From an uncultured Eubacteriales bacterium (GTDB lineage: Bacteria; Bacillota; Clostridia; Lachnospirales; Lachnospiraceae), in the NCBI GenBank assembly GCA_949286525.1, contig CASECT010000139.1, positions 1 through 43,893 on the forward strand: a stretch of 43,893 nt of DNA. Reading direction: 5' to 3'. The notes beneath the pieces were generated by a model that was not told where the DNA came from, searched no databases, and saw nothing but the letters and a program-made list of their open reading frames with translations. The stretch's first letter is position 1. The number at the start of each line of letters is the position of its first letter. The translations under genes were made by a program, and so were the position numbers. Of this stretch, positions 16,253-24,182 are shown piece after piece.

Positions 16253-16301
16253 AGATGAGCGCGATTTTCAGGATTTTAATTTCAGAGAGATAAGCCTGCA
16301 A

Positions 16302-16335
16302 AAGAGCCCTGCCGGGAGTTTTCCGGAGGGCTCTT
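16302..16335 (+). repeat. Inverted repeat overlapping the -35 of the SleB gene promoter
   Basis: AAGAGCCCT (16302-16310) and AGGGCTCTT (16327-16335) are perfect complements, with an inner CCGG pair. No T tract follows. The right arm shares two bases with the TTGACA at 16334. It may be a terminator for the upstream gene or an operator. Confidence 0.6.
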
Positions 16336-16362
16336 GACAAACAGGCGCCTCACTGTTATAAT
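16334..16362 (+). promoter_or_regulatory. Consensus sigma-A promoter of the SH3/SleB gene
   Basis: Perfect TTGACA (16334-16339), 17 bases, perfect TATAAT (16357-16362). The leader to the ATG at 16469 is about 100 bases and is AT-rich. It contains TGTAAC twice, nine bases apart start to start (about 16379-16393). Confidence 0.85.
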
Positions 16363-16468
16363 GCCGTCGTAATATTTTTGTAACATTTGTAACAAAAACT
16401 GCATAATTTACATATAATTGTAATATCATAAGATATAGGCATTATATGGATATGGAGGAAATTTTTTT

Positions 16469-17632
16469 ATGACAGTTGATTTAAAGAAGCGTGGGGCCCA
16501 GAGCATGGCGGTACTTCTGCTGCTGACAGCAGTCGGATCCGTTGCTGCGGCCGAAGCGCAGCCCTTAAATCAGAAACTGGATTTGTCTGCGGGCAGAACA
16601 GCCGGAATTATCGGCATGCTCAATACCATGGAAGGGGAGGCTTTTAGCGGAGTTTCCATCGAGGACGCGGACGTGATCCTCGTGGCGGCGACCCAGGAGG
16701 CTGTTGCTCAGGCCCAGGCCTGGCAGGCGGATCCGTGGAATATGCGCCTGATGGCAAATGTATCCGAGTTTCTGTATGTGAGGGACGGGGCCGGCGATCA
16801 GTGCAACATCGTAGGGAAGATGTACCGCGGCGATGTGGCCGAGATTGTAGGTCACGAAAACGGCTGGACACAGATTACTTCCGGCAATGTAACCGGATAT
16901 GTAAAGGACGAGTTCTGTGTGACCGGCCAGGAAGCCAGCCAGCTGGCAGCGGCGGTTTGCGAGACGAAGGCTACCGTGCAGACGGGAGGGCTTCGTATCC
17001 GCCGGGAGCCGAACGAGCAGGCGGAGATTCTGACAGCTGCGGCTCAGGGGCAGCAGCTCACAGTGGACACAGCTGCCGCGCAGACGGAGGGGTGGGTTGC
17101 TGTTAAGAGCGGCGACGTTACCGGATATGTCAGTGCCCAGTATGTTGAGGTGGCCGTGGAGTACGGTACCGCTATTACTATCGAGGAGGAGCAGGCTCTG
17201 ATTGCGGCCCAAAAAGCGGCAGAGGAACAGGCGGCCCGGGAAGCGGCTGCGGCGCAGCAGAGCGCGAAGAGACAGCAGAACGCGGCTGTGGCGGCCAGTT
17301 ATGATGATGTGACGCTTCTGGCGGCGCTGATTCAGTGTGAAGCCGGTTCCGAGCCTTACGAGGGCAAGGTAGCGGTAGGAGCCGTTGTGGTAAACCGTAT
17401 GCGCAGCGGAAGCTATCCAGGTACGGTGCAGGGAGTGATTTACCAGAGCGGACAGTTTTCTCCTGTTTCCAGTGGAAAACTGGCGAGGGTGGCAGCCAGC
17501 GGCCCCAGCAGTTCCTGTATTCAGGCGGCTCAGGAGGCTTTGAGCGGTGTGGATAATACCGGCGGCGCCATGTTTTTCCGTCGGGCGGGGTCCCGATCCG
17601 GAGTGGTTATCGGAAACCATGTATTCTATTGA
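16469..17632 (+). CDS. Secreted SH3-domain cell-wall hydrolase (SleB/CwlJ-type)
   Basis: The 387-residue product is probably exported and acts on peptidoglycan. Residues 1-30 form a signal peptide (MAVLLLLTAVGSVAAAEA). Two bacterial SH3 domains follow at about 90-150 (LYVRDGAGDQCNIVGKMYRGD) and 160-225 (GGLRIRREPNEQAEIL), then an Ala/Gln-rich linker (about 230-275). The C-terminal hydrolase_2/SleB domain begins near 285 with LAALIQCEAGSEPYEGKVAVGAVVVNRM, containing the probable catalytic glutamate, and ends with the usual aromatic strand. SleB-like domains act as lytic transglycosylases, often on spore cortex. The many-domain form here may equally be a vegetative hydrolase. GGAGG precedes ATG 16469. 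Confidence 0.9.
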   Translation: MTVDLKKRGAQSMAVLLLLTAVGSVAAAEAQPLNQKLDLSAGRTAGIIGMLNTMEGEAFSGVSIEDADVILVAATQEAVAQAQAWQADPWNMRLMANVSEFLYVRDGAGDQCNIVGKMYRGDVAEIVGHENGWTQITSGNVTGYVKDEFCVTGQEASQLAAAVCETKATVQTGGLRIRREPNEQAEILTAAAQGQQLTVDTAAAQTEGWVAVKSGDVTGYVSAQYVEVAVEYGTAITIEEEQALIAAQKAAEEQAAREAAAAQQSAKRQQNAAVAASYDDVTLLAALIQCEAGSEPYEGKVAVGAVVVNRMRSGSYPGTVQGVIYQSGQFSPVSSGKLARVAASGPSSSCIQAAQEALSGVDNTGGAMFFRRAGSRSGVVIGNHVFY

Positions 17633-17672
17633 CAGGAGAATTTTGCCGGACAGATCGGCGTGAGAACATGAG

Positions 17673-17719
17673 AGAGACTGCACTTTCAGGTAAGAAACCG
17701 GGGCGCGGTCTCTTTTTTT
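17673..17719 (+). terminator. Intrinsic terminator after the SH3/SleB gene
   Basis: AGAGACTGC pairs with GCGGTCTCT (one G-U) around a 23-base loop, followed by seven T. Confidence 0.75.
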
Positions 17720-17787
17720 CCCTATTTTACGAGCGTTATCCGGGCATTTTTACATAGCCGCTTAAGGTTTCTTTAAGATTCTTTTCG

Positions 17788-17816
17788 TTGTTTTTTCCAG
17801 GGGAATATAGTAAGAT
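17788..17816 (+). promoter_or_regulatory. Candidate promoter of the SPFH gene
   Basis: TTGTTT (17788-17793), 17 bases, TAAGAT (17811-17816), about 70 bases upstream of the start codon. Both hexamers have mismatches. Confidence 0.45.
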
Positions 17817-17885
17817 AAAATCAGAAATGTCATTTTATCATATTCGCCGGTTTCGCTGAAGCCGAGGAGAGGGAGGAGAGTTTTT

Positions 17886-18812
17886 ATGGTACGAATTATT
17901 GTATTGATCATCGTGCTGGTAATTGTTCTTTTGATTGTGGTTTCCAGCATCAAGATCGTTCCCCAGGCCCATGCCATGGTGGTGGAACGGCTTGGCGCAT
18001 ACCTGACCACATGGCCGGTGGGTCTGCATTTCAAGATTCCGTTTCTGGATCGGGTGGCCAGGAATGTCAATCTGAAGGAACAGGTGGTGGATTTCCCGCC
18101 TCAGCCGGTTATTACCAAGGATAACGTGACGATGCAGATTGACACGGTCGTCTATTACCAGATCACAGATCCCAAGCTGTACTGCTACGGTGTGGAGAAT
18201 CCCATCATGGCCATCGAGAATCTGACGGCCACCACGCTGCGAAACATCATCGGCGATCTGGAACTGGATGAGACCCTGACTTCCCGGGAGACCATTAACA
18301 CACAGATGCGGGCGGCGCTGGATGTAGCTACGGATCCCTGGGGTATCAAGGTAAACCGTGTGGAGCTGAAGAATATCGTGCCCCCGGCGGCGATCCGTGA
18401 TGCCATGGAGAAACAGATGAAAGCGGAACGTGAAAGAAGAGAGGCGATCCTGATCGCCGAGGGCGAGAAAAAGTCTACGATTCTGGTGGCGGAAGGGAAG
18501 AAAGAATCCGCGATTCTGGATGCGGAGGCAGAGAAACAGGCCGCGATTCTCCGGGCGGAAGCCCAGAAGGAAGCCACTATCAAAGAGGCGGAAGGTCAGG
18601 CAGAGGCGATTCTGAAAGTCCAGCAGGCGAATGCGGATGGTTTGCGTTTCCTGAAAGAAGCCGCTGCGGATGACGCGGTTATCCAGTTGAAGAGCCTGGA
18701 AGCCTTTGCGAAGGCTGCGGACGGAAAAGCTACCAAGATCATTATTCCTTCGGAGATTCAGAGCCTTGCCGGACTGGTAAAATCTCTGACTGAGGTGGGA
18801 GCAGACGAGTAA
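17886..18812 (+). CDS. SPFH/Band 7 family protein (stomatin-like, QmcA type)
   Basis: This is a membrane-anchored scaffold protein of the stomatin/prohibitin/flotillin superfamily. Such proteins form large oligomers and organise membrane proteins or their proteolysis. The 308-residue product has an N-terminal membrane helix (2-20). The SPFH domain (about 25-190) contains VVERLGAYLTTWPVGLHFKIPFLDRV and TLRNIIGDLELDETLTSRE. A long Ala/Glu helix (about 190-265) repeats AEGEKKSxIL-type units. The usual partner gene nfeD is not adjacent. GGAGGAG sits upstream of ATG 17886. It is probably transcribed alone, since a terminator follows. Confidence 0.93.
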   Translation: MVRIIVLIIVLVIVLLIVVSSIKIVPQAHAMVVERLGAYLTTWPVGLHFKIPFLDRVARNVNLKEQVVDFPPQPVITKDNVTMQIDTVVYYQITDPKLYCYGVENPIMAIENLTATTLRNIIGDLELDETLTSRETINTQMRAALDVATDPWGIKVNRVELKNIVPPAAIRDAMEKQMKAERERREAILIAEGEKKSTILVAEGKKESAILDAEAEKQAAILRAEAQKEATIKEAEGQAEAILKVQQANADGLRFLKEAAADDAVIQLKSLEAFAKAADGKATKIIIPSEIQSLAGLVKSLTEVGADE

Positions 18813-18862
18813 TTTCCCGGTGCCGGACGGAACTTGCCGGAAAAGAAATAAGATTTAGCGAG

Positions 18863-18892
18863 CGGGACTTTGCGTATGCAGAGTCCCGTTTG
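18863..18892 (+). terminator. Terminator-like hairpin after the SPFH gene
   Basis: CGGGACT (18863-18869) pairs with AGTCCCG (18882-18888), with an inner TGC/GCA, followed by three T. The T run is short and merges into the argF -35 box. Confidence 0.6.
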
Positions 18893-18918
18893 ACATTTGG
18901 ACCTGGCAGGAGTAATCT
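18890..18918 (+). promoter_or_regulatory. Promoter of the argF operon
   Basis: TTGACA (18890-18895), 17 bases, TAATCT (18913-18918). Start would be near 18925, leaving an 85-base leader that holds the dispersed 21-base repeat at 18937-18957. I could not identify an ARG box. Confidence 0.7.
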
Positions 18919-18936
18919 TTTAGGCGTCAGGGTGTT

Positions 18937-18957
18937 TTTTGCGTCGGTGTACAAAGG
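18937..18957 (+). repeat. 21-base dispersed repeat, copy 2
   Basis: Exact copy of 2749-2769, here in the predicted 5' leader of argF, about 12 bases after the expected transcription start. Unlike copy 1 it has no inverted partner. Confidence 0.7.
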
Positions 18958-19010
18958 AACAGCGACGGGGCCTGGCGGTCGATAACAACAAAAATACAGG
19001 AGAAAAGAAG

Positions 19011-20000
19011 ATGAATTTGGCAGGAAGAAACTTTTTGAAACTGAAGGACTACAGCCCGGAGGAGATACGGTATCTGATTGAGCTCTCCGCGCGGCTCAAG
19101 AAGGAGAAAAAGGAGGGGATTCCCCATGAGGTGCTCAAGGGAAAGAACATCGCGCTGATTTTTGAAAAGACCAGCACGAGAACCCGCTGTTCCTTTGAGG
19201 TGGCAGCCTATGATCTCGGCATGCATGTGACCTATCTGGATCCCTCCGGCTCCCAGATCGGCAAGAAGGAGAGTATCCGTGACACCGCGAGGGTGCTGGG
19301 CCGGATGTACGACGGTATCGAGTATCGGGGATACGGGCAGGAGATCGTGGAGGAACTGGCAAAGTACGCCGGAGTTCCGGTGTGGAACGGCTTGACCAAC
19401 GAGTTCCATCCCACGCAGATGATTGCGGACATGCTGACTGTCTGGGAGAAATTCGGACGTCTGAAGGGCATCCGCTTTGTCTATATGGGAGATGCCAGAT
19501 TTAATATGGGAAATTCCCTGATGGTTACCTGCGCGAAGCTGGGCATGGATTTCGTGGCCTGCACAAACAGGGAATATTTCCCGAATCAGGAGCTGGCGGA
19601 TTACTGCCGCAAGGTGGCGGAGGAGACCGGCGGAAGCATCACGCTGACGGAGGACGTGGCAAAAGGATGCAAGGACGCGGATGTGATTTACACGGACGTG
19701 TGGGTGTCCATGGGAGAACCCGACGAGGTGTGGGAGAAACGGATCCACGATCTTCTGCCCTATCAGGTAAACGCGAAGGCATTTTCCTACGCGAAGGACT
19801 CCGCGATTTTCATGCATTGCCTGCCGGCTTTCCACGATCTTAACACCGGTATCGGAAAACAGATCCACGAGAAATTCGGCCTTTCGGAGATGGAGGTTAC
19901 CGACGAGATCTTCGAGGGACCCCGGTCGGTAGTGTTTGACGAGGCGGAAAACCGTATGCATTCCATCAAGGCTGTGCTCTACGCGACGCTGCTGAAATAG
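19011..20000 (+). CDS. argF: Ornithine carbamoyltransferase
   Basis: The enzyme condenses carbamoyl phosphate and ornithine to citrulline. It works in arginine biosynthesis, or in reverse in arginine catabolism. The 329-residue product has the carbamoyl-phosphate loop STRTR (55-59), the HPTQ motif (about 133-136), ornithine-side DVWVSMGE and the catalytic HCLPAFHD. These match anabolic OTCases, and normal length supports an intact gene. No arcA or arcC homologue is adjacent, which favours biosynthesis. AGGAG lies eight bases before ATG 19011. It leads a probable argF-birA-DUF6145-coaX-dusB transcript with gaps of 3 to 17 bases. Confidence 0.95.
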   Translation: MNLAGRNFLKLKDYSPEEIRYLIELSARLKKEKKEGIPHEVLKGKNIALIFEKTSTRTRCSFEVAAYDLGMHVTYLDPSGSQIGKKESIRDTARVLGRMYDGIEYRGYGQEIVEELAKYAGVPVWNGLTNEFHPTQMIADMLTVWEKFGRLKGIRFVYMGDARFNMGNSLMVTCAKLGMDFVACTNREYFPNQELADYCRKVAEETGGSITLTEDVAKGCKDADVIYTDVWVSMGEPDEVWEKRIHDLLPYQVNAKAFSYAKDSAIFMHCLPAFHDLNTGIGKQIHEKFGLSEMEVTDEIFEGPRSVVFDEAENRMHSIKAVLYATLLK

Positions 20001-20016
20001 AGCGGAGGCCGATGGC

Positions 20017-20772
20017 ATGGAGATAAGGGAGCACTATTATCATTCGCTGGATTCCACCAACAATGAGGCAAAAAAACAGGCCGAAAATCACTGCCTGGAG
20101 GGGACGGTTATCTCCGCCGGACGACAGACGGCGGGGAGAGGCCGCCGGGGGCACGATTGGGAGACGCCTCAGGATGAGGCGATCGCGACGTCGATGGTTC
20201 TCTATCCCCGTGTTCCCCTGGAACGCCTCCCAGGGCTGACGCTCTTGGCGGCGGTGGCGGTGCGCAGGGCAGTCAGCGGTCTCTATGGCCTGGAGGGACA
20301 GATCAAGTGGCCGAATGATATTGTCTTGAAAAATAAGAAAATCTGTGGTATTTTAACGGAAATGTCCGTAAAGGATCAGCAGGCTGCCTATGTGGTTGTG
20401 GGGATCGGCGTCAATGTGCACAACCGTGGGTTTTCGGAGGAGCTGGCGGACAAGGCAACATCTATTGACCTGGAACTGCCGGATGGGAGGAAAGCCGACT
20501 GCGGCGCGTTGCGGAGAAAGATCTGGGAGGAGTTTGTATCCTGCTATGAGACTTTTGCGCGGGATCAGAACCTGGAATTTATCCGGAAAGAATATGACCG
20601 CTGGCTGGTAAACCGGGATCGGACAGTGCGGGTGCTGGACCCGGCGGGGCCCTGGGAGGGCATTGCCAGGGGGATCGGATCCGGCGGCGAACTTCTGGTG
20701 GAGACGGAGGAAGGCCTGCGGCCGGTGGATTCCGGCGAGGTTTCCGTGCGTGGACTGTACGGCTATGTCTGA
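20017..20772 (+). CDS. birA: Biotin--[acetyl-CoA-carboxylase] ligase, monofunctional
   Basis: It activates biotin with ATP and attaches it to the carrier domain of biotin-dependent carboxylases or decarboxylases. The 251-residue product starts directly with the catalytic domain: STNNEAKKQ, the biotin/AMP loop GRQTAGRGRRGHDW (residues about 35-48), KWPNDIVLKNKKICGILTEM and VVGIGVNVH. It ends with the small SH3-like C-terminal domain. There is no N-terminal helix-turn-helix, so unlike bifunctional BirA it should not repress biotin genes. GGAGG precedes ATG 20017. Confidence 0.94.
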   Translation: MEIREHYYHSLDSTNNEAKKQAENHCLEGTVISAGRQTAGRGRRGHDWETPQDEAIATSMVLYPRVPLERLPGLTLLAAVAVRRAVSGLYGLEGQIKWPNDIVLKNKKICGILTEMSVKDQQAAYVVVGIGVNVHNRGFSEELADKATSIDLELPDGRKADCGALRRKIWEEFVSCYETFARDQNLEFIRKEYDRWLVNRDRTVRVLDPAGPWEGIARGIGSGGELLVETEEGLRPVDSGEVSVRGLYGYV

Positions 20773-20782
20773 GGAGGAAGAG

Positions 20783-21121
20783 ATGTTTAGTGATGAGGTG
20801 GTGCTCTGCGGAGCCAGCGCCTACACAAAGAAATTCTATTTCAACGAGGATTTCGAGGCGCTGCCCCAGACAGTGAAGGATGAACTGAAGATACTGTGCG
20901 TCCTCTATACGGAGGATGTGGGCGGAACCCTGCAGATGGTTTTCGACGAGGAAGGACATCTTACGATGCGAACTGCCGCTGAGGAGGATGATCTTCTCTA
21001 CGATGAGATCGGCAGTGTGCTGAAGATCAAGGAGATGCAGCGGGAGCAGGAGGAACTGTTCGAATCCCTGGAGATGTTTTACCGGGTGTTCTGTCTTGGG
21101 GAAGATGACGAGGAGGAATGA
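20783..21121 (+). CDS. DUF6145-like protein
   Basis: This 112-residue acidic, soluble protein has no membrane segment. The sequence [56 protein letters not shown] matches a small family I know as DUF6145, commonly found between birA and coaX in Lachnospiraceae; function unknown. It has a mixed alpha/beta pattern and a C-terminal helix ([19 protein letters not shown]). ATG 20783 follows GAGGAGG by five bases and is preferred; ATG 20765, inside birA, is in frame. The constant position next to cofactor genes is only suggestive. Confidence 0.75.
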   Translation: MFSDEVVLCGASAYTKKFYFNEDFEALPQTVKDELKILCVLYTEDVGGTLQMVFDEEGHLTMRTAAEEDDLLYDEIGSVLKIKEMQREQEELFESLEMFYRVFCLGEDDEEE

Positions 21122-21123
21122 GA

Positions 21124-21900
21124 ATGTTACTGGCAATCGATGTAGGAAATACCAATATTACCCTTGGAGTTTTTGACGGGGAGGATCTGATCGGGACTTT
21201 TCGGATTACCACGGGGATTGACCGCACGTCGGATGAGTTTGGCGTGGTTATCCGGGATATTCTCCGGTGCAACGACATCAGCCCGGACCGCAAGATTCAG
21301 GATGTGATTATCGCCAGCGTTGTGCCGAATGTCATGCATTCTCTGATCAGCGGCGTCATCAAATATTTCCATATTACGCCGGTCATTGTGGGACCGGGCA
21401 TCCGCACCGGCATCAAGATTGTGACGGAGAATCCCAGGCAGATCGGAGCGGACCGGATCGTGGACGCGGCGGGAGCTTTTGAGCTGTACGGCGGCCCTGT
21501 TCTGGTACTGGATTTCGGCACCGCCACAACCTACGACCTGATCGACGCTGAGGGCGCTTTCATCTCCGGGGTTACGGCTCCGGGAATCCGCACATCCGCC
21601 AAGGCTCTCTGGGAGGATACGGCAAAGCTTCCGGAGATCGAGATTATGAAGCCGGCCAGCATTCTGGCGAAGGAGACCATCTCCTCCATGCAGGCGGGAC
21701 TGGTTTACGGTCAGATCGGACAGACCGAGTATATCGTGAAGCACATGATCGAGGAGTCCGGGTATGGGAATGTGAAAGTGGTTGCCACCGGGGGTCTGGG
21801 AAGCATCATCGCCAAGGAGACGGACTGCATCGACGTCTATGACCCGAACCTGACACTCCAGGGAATGCGGTTTATCTACAACAAACAGAAACGGTCTTAA
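21124..21900 (+). CDS. coaX: Type III pantothenate kinase
   Basis: CoaX phosphorylates pantothenate in the first committed step of coenzyme A synthesis. It is of the ASKHA fold, unrelated to CoaA. The 258-residue product begins [19 protein letters not shown] (phosphate-1 motif). It has [31 protein letters not shown] and [15 protein letters not shown] (phosphate-2), and ATGGLG near the end. All are family signatures. ATG 21124 is seven bases after AGGAGG; ATG 21118 is too close to the site. The enzyme is typically dependent on a monovalent cation and resistant to CoA feedback. Confidence 0.95.
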   Translation: MLLAIDVGNTNITLGVFDGEDLIGTFRITTGIDRTSDEFGVVIRDILRCNDISPDRKIQDVIIASVVPNVMHSLISGVIKYFHITPVIVGPGIRTGIKIVTENPRQIGADRIVDAAGAFELYGGPVLVLDFGTATTYDLIDAEGAFISGVTAPGIRTSAKALWEDTAKLPEIEIMKPASILAKETISSMQAGLVYGQIGQTEYIVKHMIEESGYGNVKVVATGGLGSIIAKETDCIDVYDPNLTLQGMRFIYNKQKRS

Positions 21901-21906
21901 GAAGTG

Positions 21907-22896
21907 ATGGAAAAGGTAATTCATCCCCTGAAGATAGGGGAAGTGCTGCTGGAAAACAATTTAATTCTCGCACCGATGGCAGGCGTGACAGACCTGCCAT
22001 TTCGTGTGCTCTGCCACGAGCAGGGGGCGGGACTCATCTGTACGGAGATGGTAAGCGCCAAGGCCATCTATCACAACAACCGCAACACCGAGGAACTCCT
22101 GAGGATCGATGATCGGGAGGGCGCGGTTTCCTTTCAGCTTTTCGGATCCGATCCGGACTGCATCAGCCAGATGGCGCAGCGGATTGAGGACAGGCCTTTC
22201 GCCATTTTAGATATCAATATGGGCTGTCCCGTGCCGAAGGTGGTAAAAAACGGGGACGGTTCCGCGCTGATGAAGCAGCCGAAGCTGGTGGAGGAGATTG
22301 TGGACAGGACGGTAAGGGCCATTCGAAAGCCGGTTACGGTAAAGATCCGCAAGGGATTTGACGAACAGCATGTCAACGCGGTGGAGGTGGCGAAAGCCGC
22401 GGAGGCCGGAGGAGCATCCGCTGTAGCCGTCCACGGCAGGACAAGGGAACAGTATTACGCGGGAAAAGCGGACTGGGAGATCATCGCCGACGTGAAACGG
22501 GCGGTAAAGATCCCGGTCATCGGAAACGGAGACCTGACAAGCCCGGAGGATGTGGAGGCAATGGCGGCACAGACCGGCTGCGACGGATTTATGTTCGGCC
22601 GGGCGGCCCAGGGTAATCCCTGGATTTTTCGCCAGATTCTTCACTATTTCGAGACGGGAGAGCATCTGCCAAAACCTTCCCTGGAGGAGATGATTCCCAT
22701 GATGCTGCGCCACGCCCGGATGGAGATCGAGTATAAGGGCGAAACGACAGCCATGCGGGAGATGCGCCGCCACGCGGCATGGTACACCGCCGGCTACCGC
22801 AATTCCTCGAAGCTGCGGGGAAGAATCCAGGAGGTGTGTTCCTACCGGGAACTGGAAGCGCTCTTCGAGAACTGTTGGGGTACAATAGATAGGTAA
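21907..22896 (+). CDS. dusB: tRNA-dihydrouridine synthase DusB, C-terminus rewritten by an IS
   Basis: This is an FMN/NADPH-dependent enzyme that reduces uridines in the tRNA D-loop. The 329-residue product has the TIM-barrel signatures APMAGVTDLPFR, the catalytic-cysteine motif NMGCPVPKVVKNGDGSAL, VHGRTREQYYAGKADW, IGNGDL and FGRAAQGNPW. The last eight codons (CWGTIDR and stop) lie in the left end of an insertion sequence that entered after codon LFEN. The original ending, LLDKKE and stop, is preserved beyond the element at 24091-24111. The enzyme therefore loses only the last six residues, gains seven, and should be functional. Start ATG 21907 or GTG 21904. Confidence 0.94.
   Translation: MEKVIHPLKIGEVLLENNLILAPMAGVTDLPFRVLCHEQGAGLICTEMVSAKAIYHNNRNTEELLRIDDREGAVSFQLFGSDPDCISQMAQRIEDRPFAILDINMGCPVPKVVKNGDGSALMKQPKLVEEIVDRTVRAIRKPVTVKIRKGFDEQHVNAVEVAKAAEAGGASAVAVHGRTREQYYAGKADWEIIADVKRAVKIPVIGNGDLTSPEDVEAMAAQTGCDGFMFGRAAQGNPWIFRQILHYFETGEHLPKPSLEEMIPMMLRHARMEIEYKGETTAMREMRRHAAWYTAGYRNSSKLRGRIQEVCSYRELEALFENCWGTIDR
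22848..22872 (+). repeat. Target-site duplication, left copy (25 bp)
   Basis: A 25-base sequence starting GGAACTGGAAGCGC at the end of dusB, repeated exactly at 24066-24090. The flanking bases differ on both sides, so the duplication is exactly 25 bp. Confidence 0.93.
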
Positions 22897-22981
22897 CAAA
22901 ATAGAAACAAGGATTCACCTTGATGTGATATATTGGAATTGTCCAGAAACCAATAGTCAGATCAAAAAGGAGAATCCTTGC

Positions 22982-23911
22982 ATGTCGAGTTTATCACAGC
23001 CCAAATATCAGCGTCAACGTATTGTTAAATATGCCCAGAAGCATTCCGTAACAGAAACAGCTATCCGTTATAAGGTGAGCCGAAAAACAGTATATAAATG
23101 GCTTTCCCGATATGATGGAACAACAGCCAGTCTGGAGGATCGCAGCCACAGACCGAAAACATCGCCAAAAAGTCATACAGAGCTGGAACTTCGACAAATC
23201 CGGCGTCGTTTAAAAAAACATAAATGGACAGACCTGATTCTGGCATATCAGGAGTTGCTGGAAATCGACGGATATACGCGCAGTTACGGGGGATTCAAAC
23301 GGGTCGCTGCCCGGTTGAAAGCCTTGAAACCGGTAAAAAAGAAGAAAAAGAAACGAAAGTGTAAGCCTTATCAGCGTGCAGATTACCCAGGACAGAAGAT
23401 ACAGATAGATGTGAAATATGTTCCTTCTTATTGCGTGGCAGATGGCAAGAAATACTATCAATATACAGCAGTAGATGAATGCAGCAGATGGACTTATCGG
23501 GAAATGTACGATGAACACAGCACCTATAGTTCCAAGGATTTTCTGTTGAAGCTAATTGAACATGCGCCCTTCCCAATCCGGGAAGTGCAGACAGACAATG
23601 GATCTGAATTCACGAATCGGCTTCTGGTCATTAAAAGTAAGCATTTAACGATGTTTGAGAAGGCACTTAAGGAGTTAGAGATCATATATCATCGAATCCA
23701 AATTGCAACACCCAGACATAATGGGAAAGTAGAGCGTCAGCACCGGACAGATGAAGAGCGGTTTTATAAACATATGCGGATGTATAGTCTGGAAGATGGA
23801 CGAAAACAGCTGGCGGTGTATCAGAAAAAATCAAATAACTATATCAAGACCTGTCTTGGGATGAAAAGTCCGAATACGATTGTAAGAATGTATCAGGGAG
23901 TTATGTTTTAA
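22982..23911 (+). CDS. DDE (rve-fold) transposase of the IS
   Basis: The 309-residue product is a retroviral-integrase-type transposase. An N-terminal helix-turn-helix (about residues 15-45, AIRYKVSRKTVYKWLSRYDG) is followed by a second basic DNA-binding region and a Lys-rich linker (KKKKKKRKCKPY). The catalytic core has Asp in QIQIDVKYVP, Asp in EVQTDNGSEFT and Glu in HNGKVERQHRTDEERF, with normal spacing. The gene looks intact with no stop or frameshift, so the element may be active. ATG 22982 follows AAAAAGGAG by nine bases; the frame opens slightly upstream. Confidence 0.93.
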   Translation: MSSLSQPKYQRQRIVKYAQKHSVTETAIRYKVSRKTVYKWLSRYDGTTASLEDRSHRPKTSPKSHTELELRQIRRRLKKHKWTDLILAYQELLEIDGYTRSYGGFKRVAARLKALKPVKKKKKKRKCKPYQRADYPGQKIQIDVKYVPSYCVADGKKYYQYTAVDECSRWTYREMYDEHSTYSSKDFLLKLIEHAPFPIREVQTDNGSEFTNRLLVIKSKHLTMFEKALKELEIIYHRIQIATPRHNGKVERQHRTDEERFYKHMRMYSLEDGRKQLAVYQKKSNNYIKTCLGMKSPNTIVRMYQGVMF

Positions 23912-23921
23912 AGCAGACAAG

Positions 23922-23946
23922 GGCGGCAGCAAAGGATGCTGCCGCC
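23922..23946 (+). repeat. Hairpin after the transposase gene
   Basis: GGCGGCAGC and GCTGCCGCC are perfect nine-base complements around a seven-base loop. No T tract follows. Possibly a terminator or RNA-stability element of the IS. Confidence 0.6.
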
Positions 23947-23968
23947 ACAGACCAGTATATCAAAAAGA

Positions 23969-24025
23969 GAATGTCAAGGTCAGGTAGTATTCCCTGCGGG
24001 AATCTCCACCTTACCCTTGACATTC
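23969..24025 (+). repeat. Nested inverted repeat near the IS right end
   Basis: GAATGTCAAGG (23969-23979) is complementary to CCTTGACATTC (24015-24025), with further partial pairing inside. A second perfect hairpin, ATTCCC/GGGAAT, lies at the centre (23989-24003). It occupies most of the noncoding 3' part of the IS. Confidence 0.7.
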
Positions 24026-24065
24026 CTTATAGGGTGAAGTGTTACCAATCATTGACACCTATACA

Positions 24066-24090
24066 GGAACTGGAAGCGCTCTTCGAGAAC
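24066..24090 (+). repeat. Target-site duplication, right copy (25 bp)
   Basis: Exact copy of 22848-22872 directly after the ACA end of the insertion sequence. Confidence 0.93.
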
Positions 24091-24111
24091 CTTCTTGACA
24101 AAAAGGAGTAA
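24066..24111 (+). pseudogene. Detached 3' end of dusB
   Basis: This is the duplicated part of dusB plus its original last codons LLDKKE and a TAA (24109-24111), cut off by the insertion. It has no start and is a remnant. It also contains the -35 box of the probable riboswitch promoter. Confidence 0.88.
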
Positions 24112-24123
24112 ATGTACTAACGT
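24095..24123 (+). promoter_or_regulatory. Probable promoter of the glycine riboswitch transcript
   Basis: TTGACA (24095-24100), 17 bases, TAACGT (24118-24123). It lies in the old dusB end, just outside the insertion sequence, so the insertion left it intact. The -10 is weak. Confidence 0.5.
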
Positions 24124-24182
24124 ATCAGGGTGGTGCCGGTGCATATCGGCGCGGCTGGTTAAGAAAAAAGATATATACGGAC

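Larger units (their letters stand above)
22873..24065 (+). mobile_element. Insertion sequence, 1193 bp, IS1202-like, with long direct repeats
   Basis: The element begins TGT and ends ACA. The outer 26 bases form an imperfect inverted repeat (17 of 26 positions match, best at TGT, GGT and the inner GGTAACA). It holds one transposase gene and is flanked by a perfect 25-bp target duplication. Its base composition is visibly more AT-rich than the neighbours. A single DDE gene, TGT/ACA ends and a duplication of 24-29 bp are what I recall for the IS1202 group; other rve-type families make much shorter duplications. The assignment is by these traits, not by search. Confidence 0.9.

Noticed and set aside
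22925..22981. N-terminal extension of the transposase
   Set aside because: No ribosome site there; ATG 22982 has AAAAAGGAG at good spacing.
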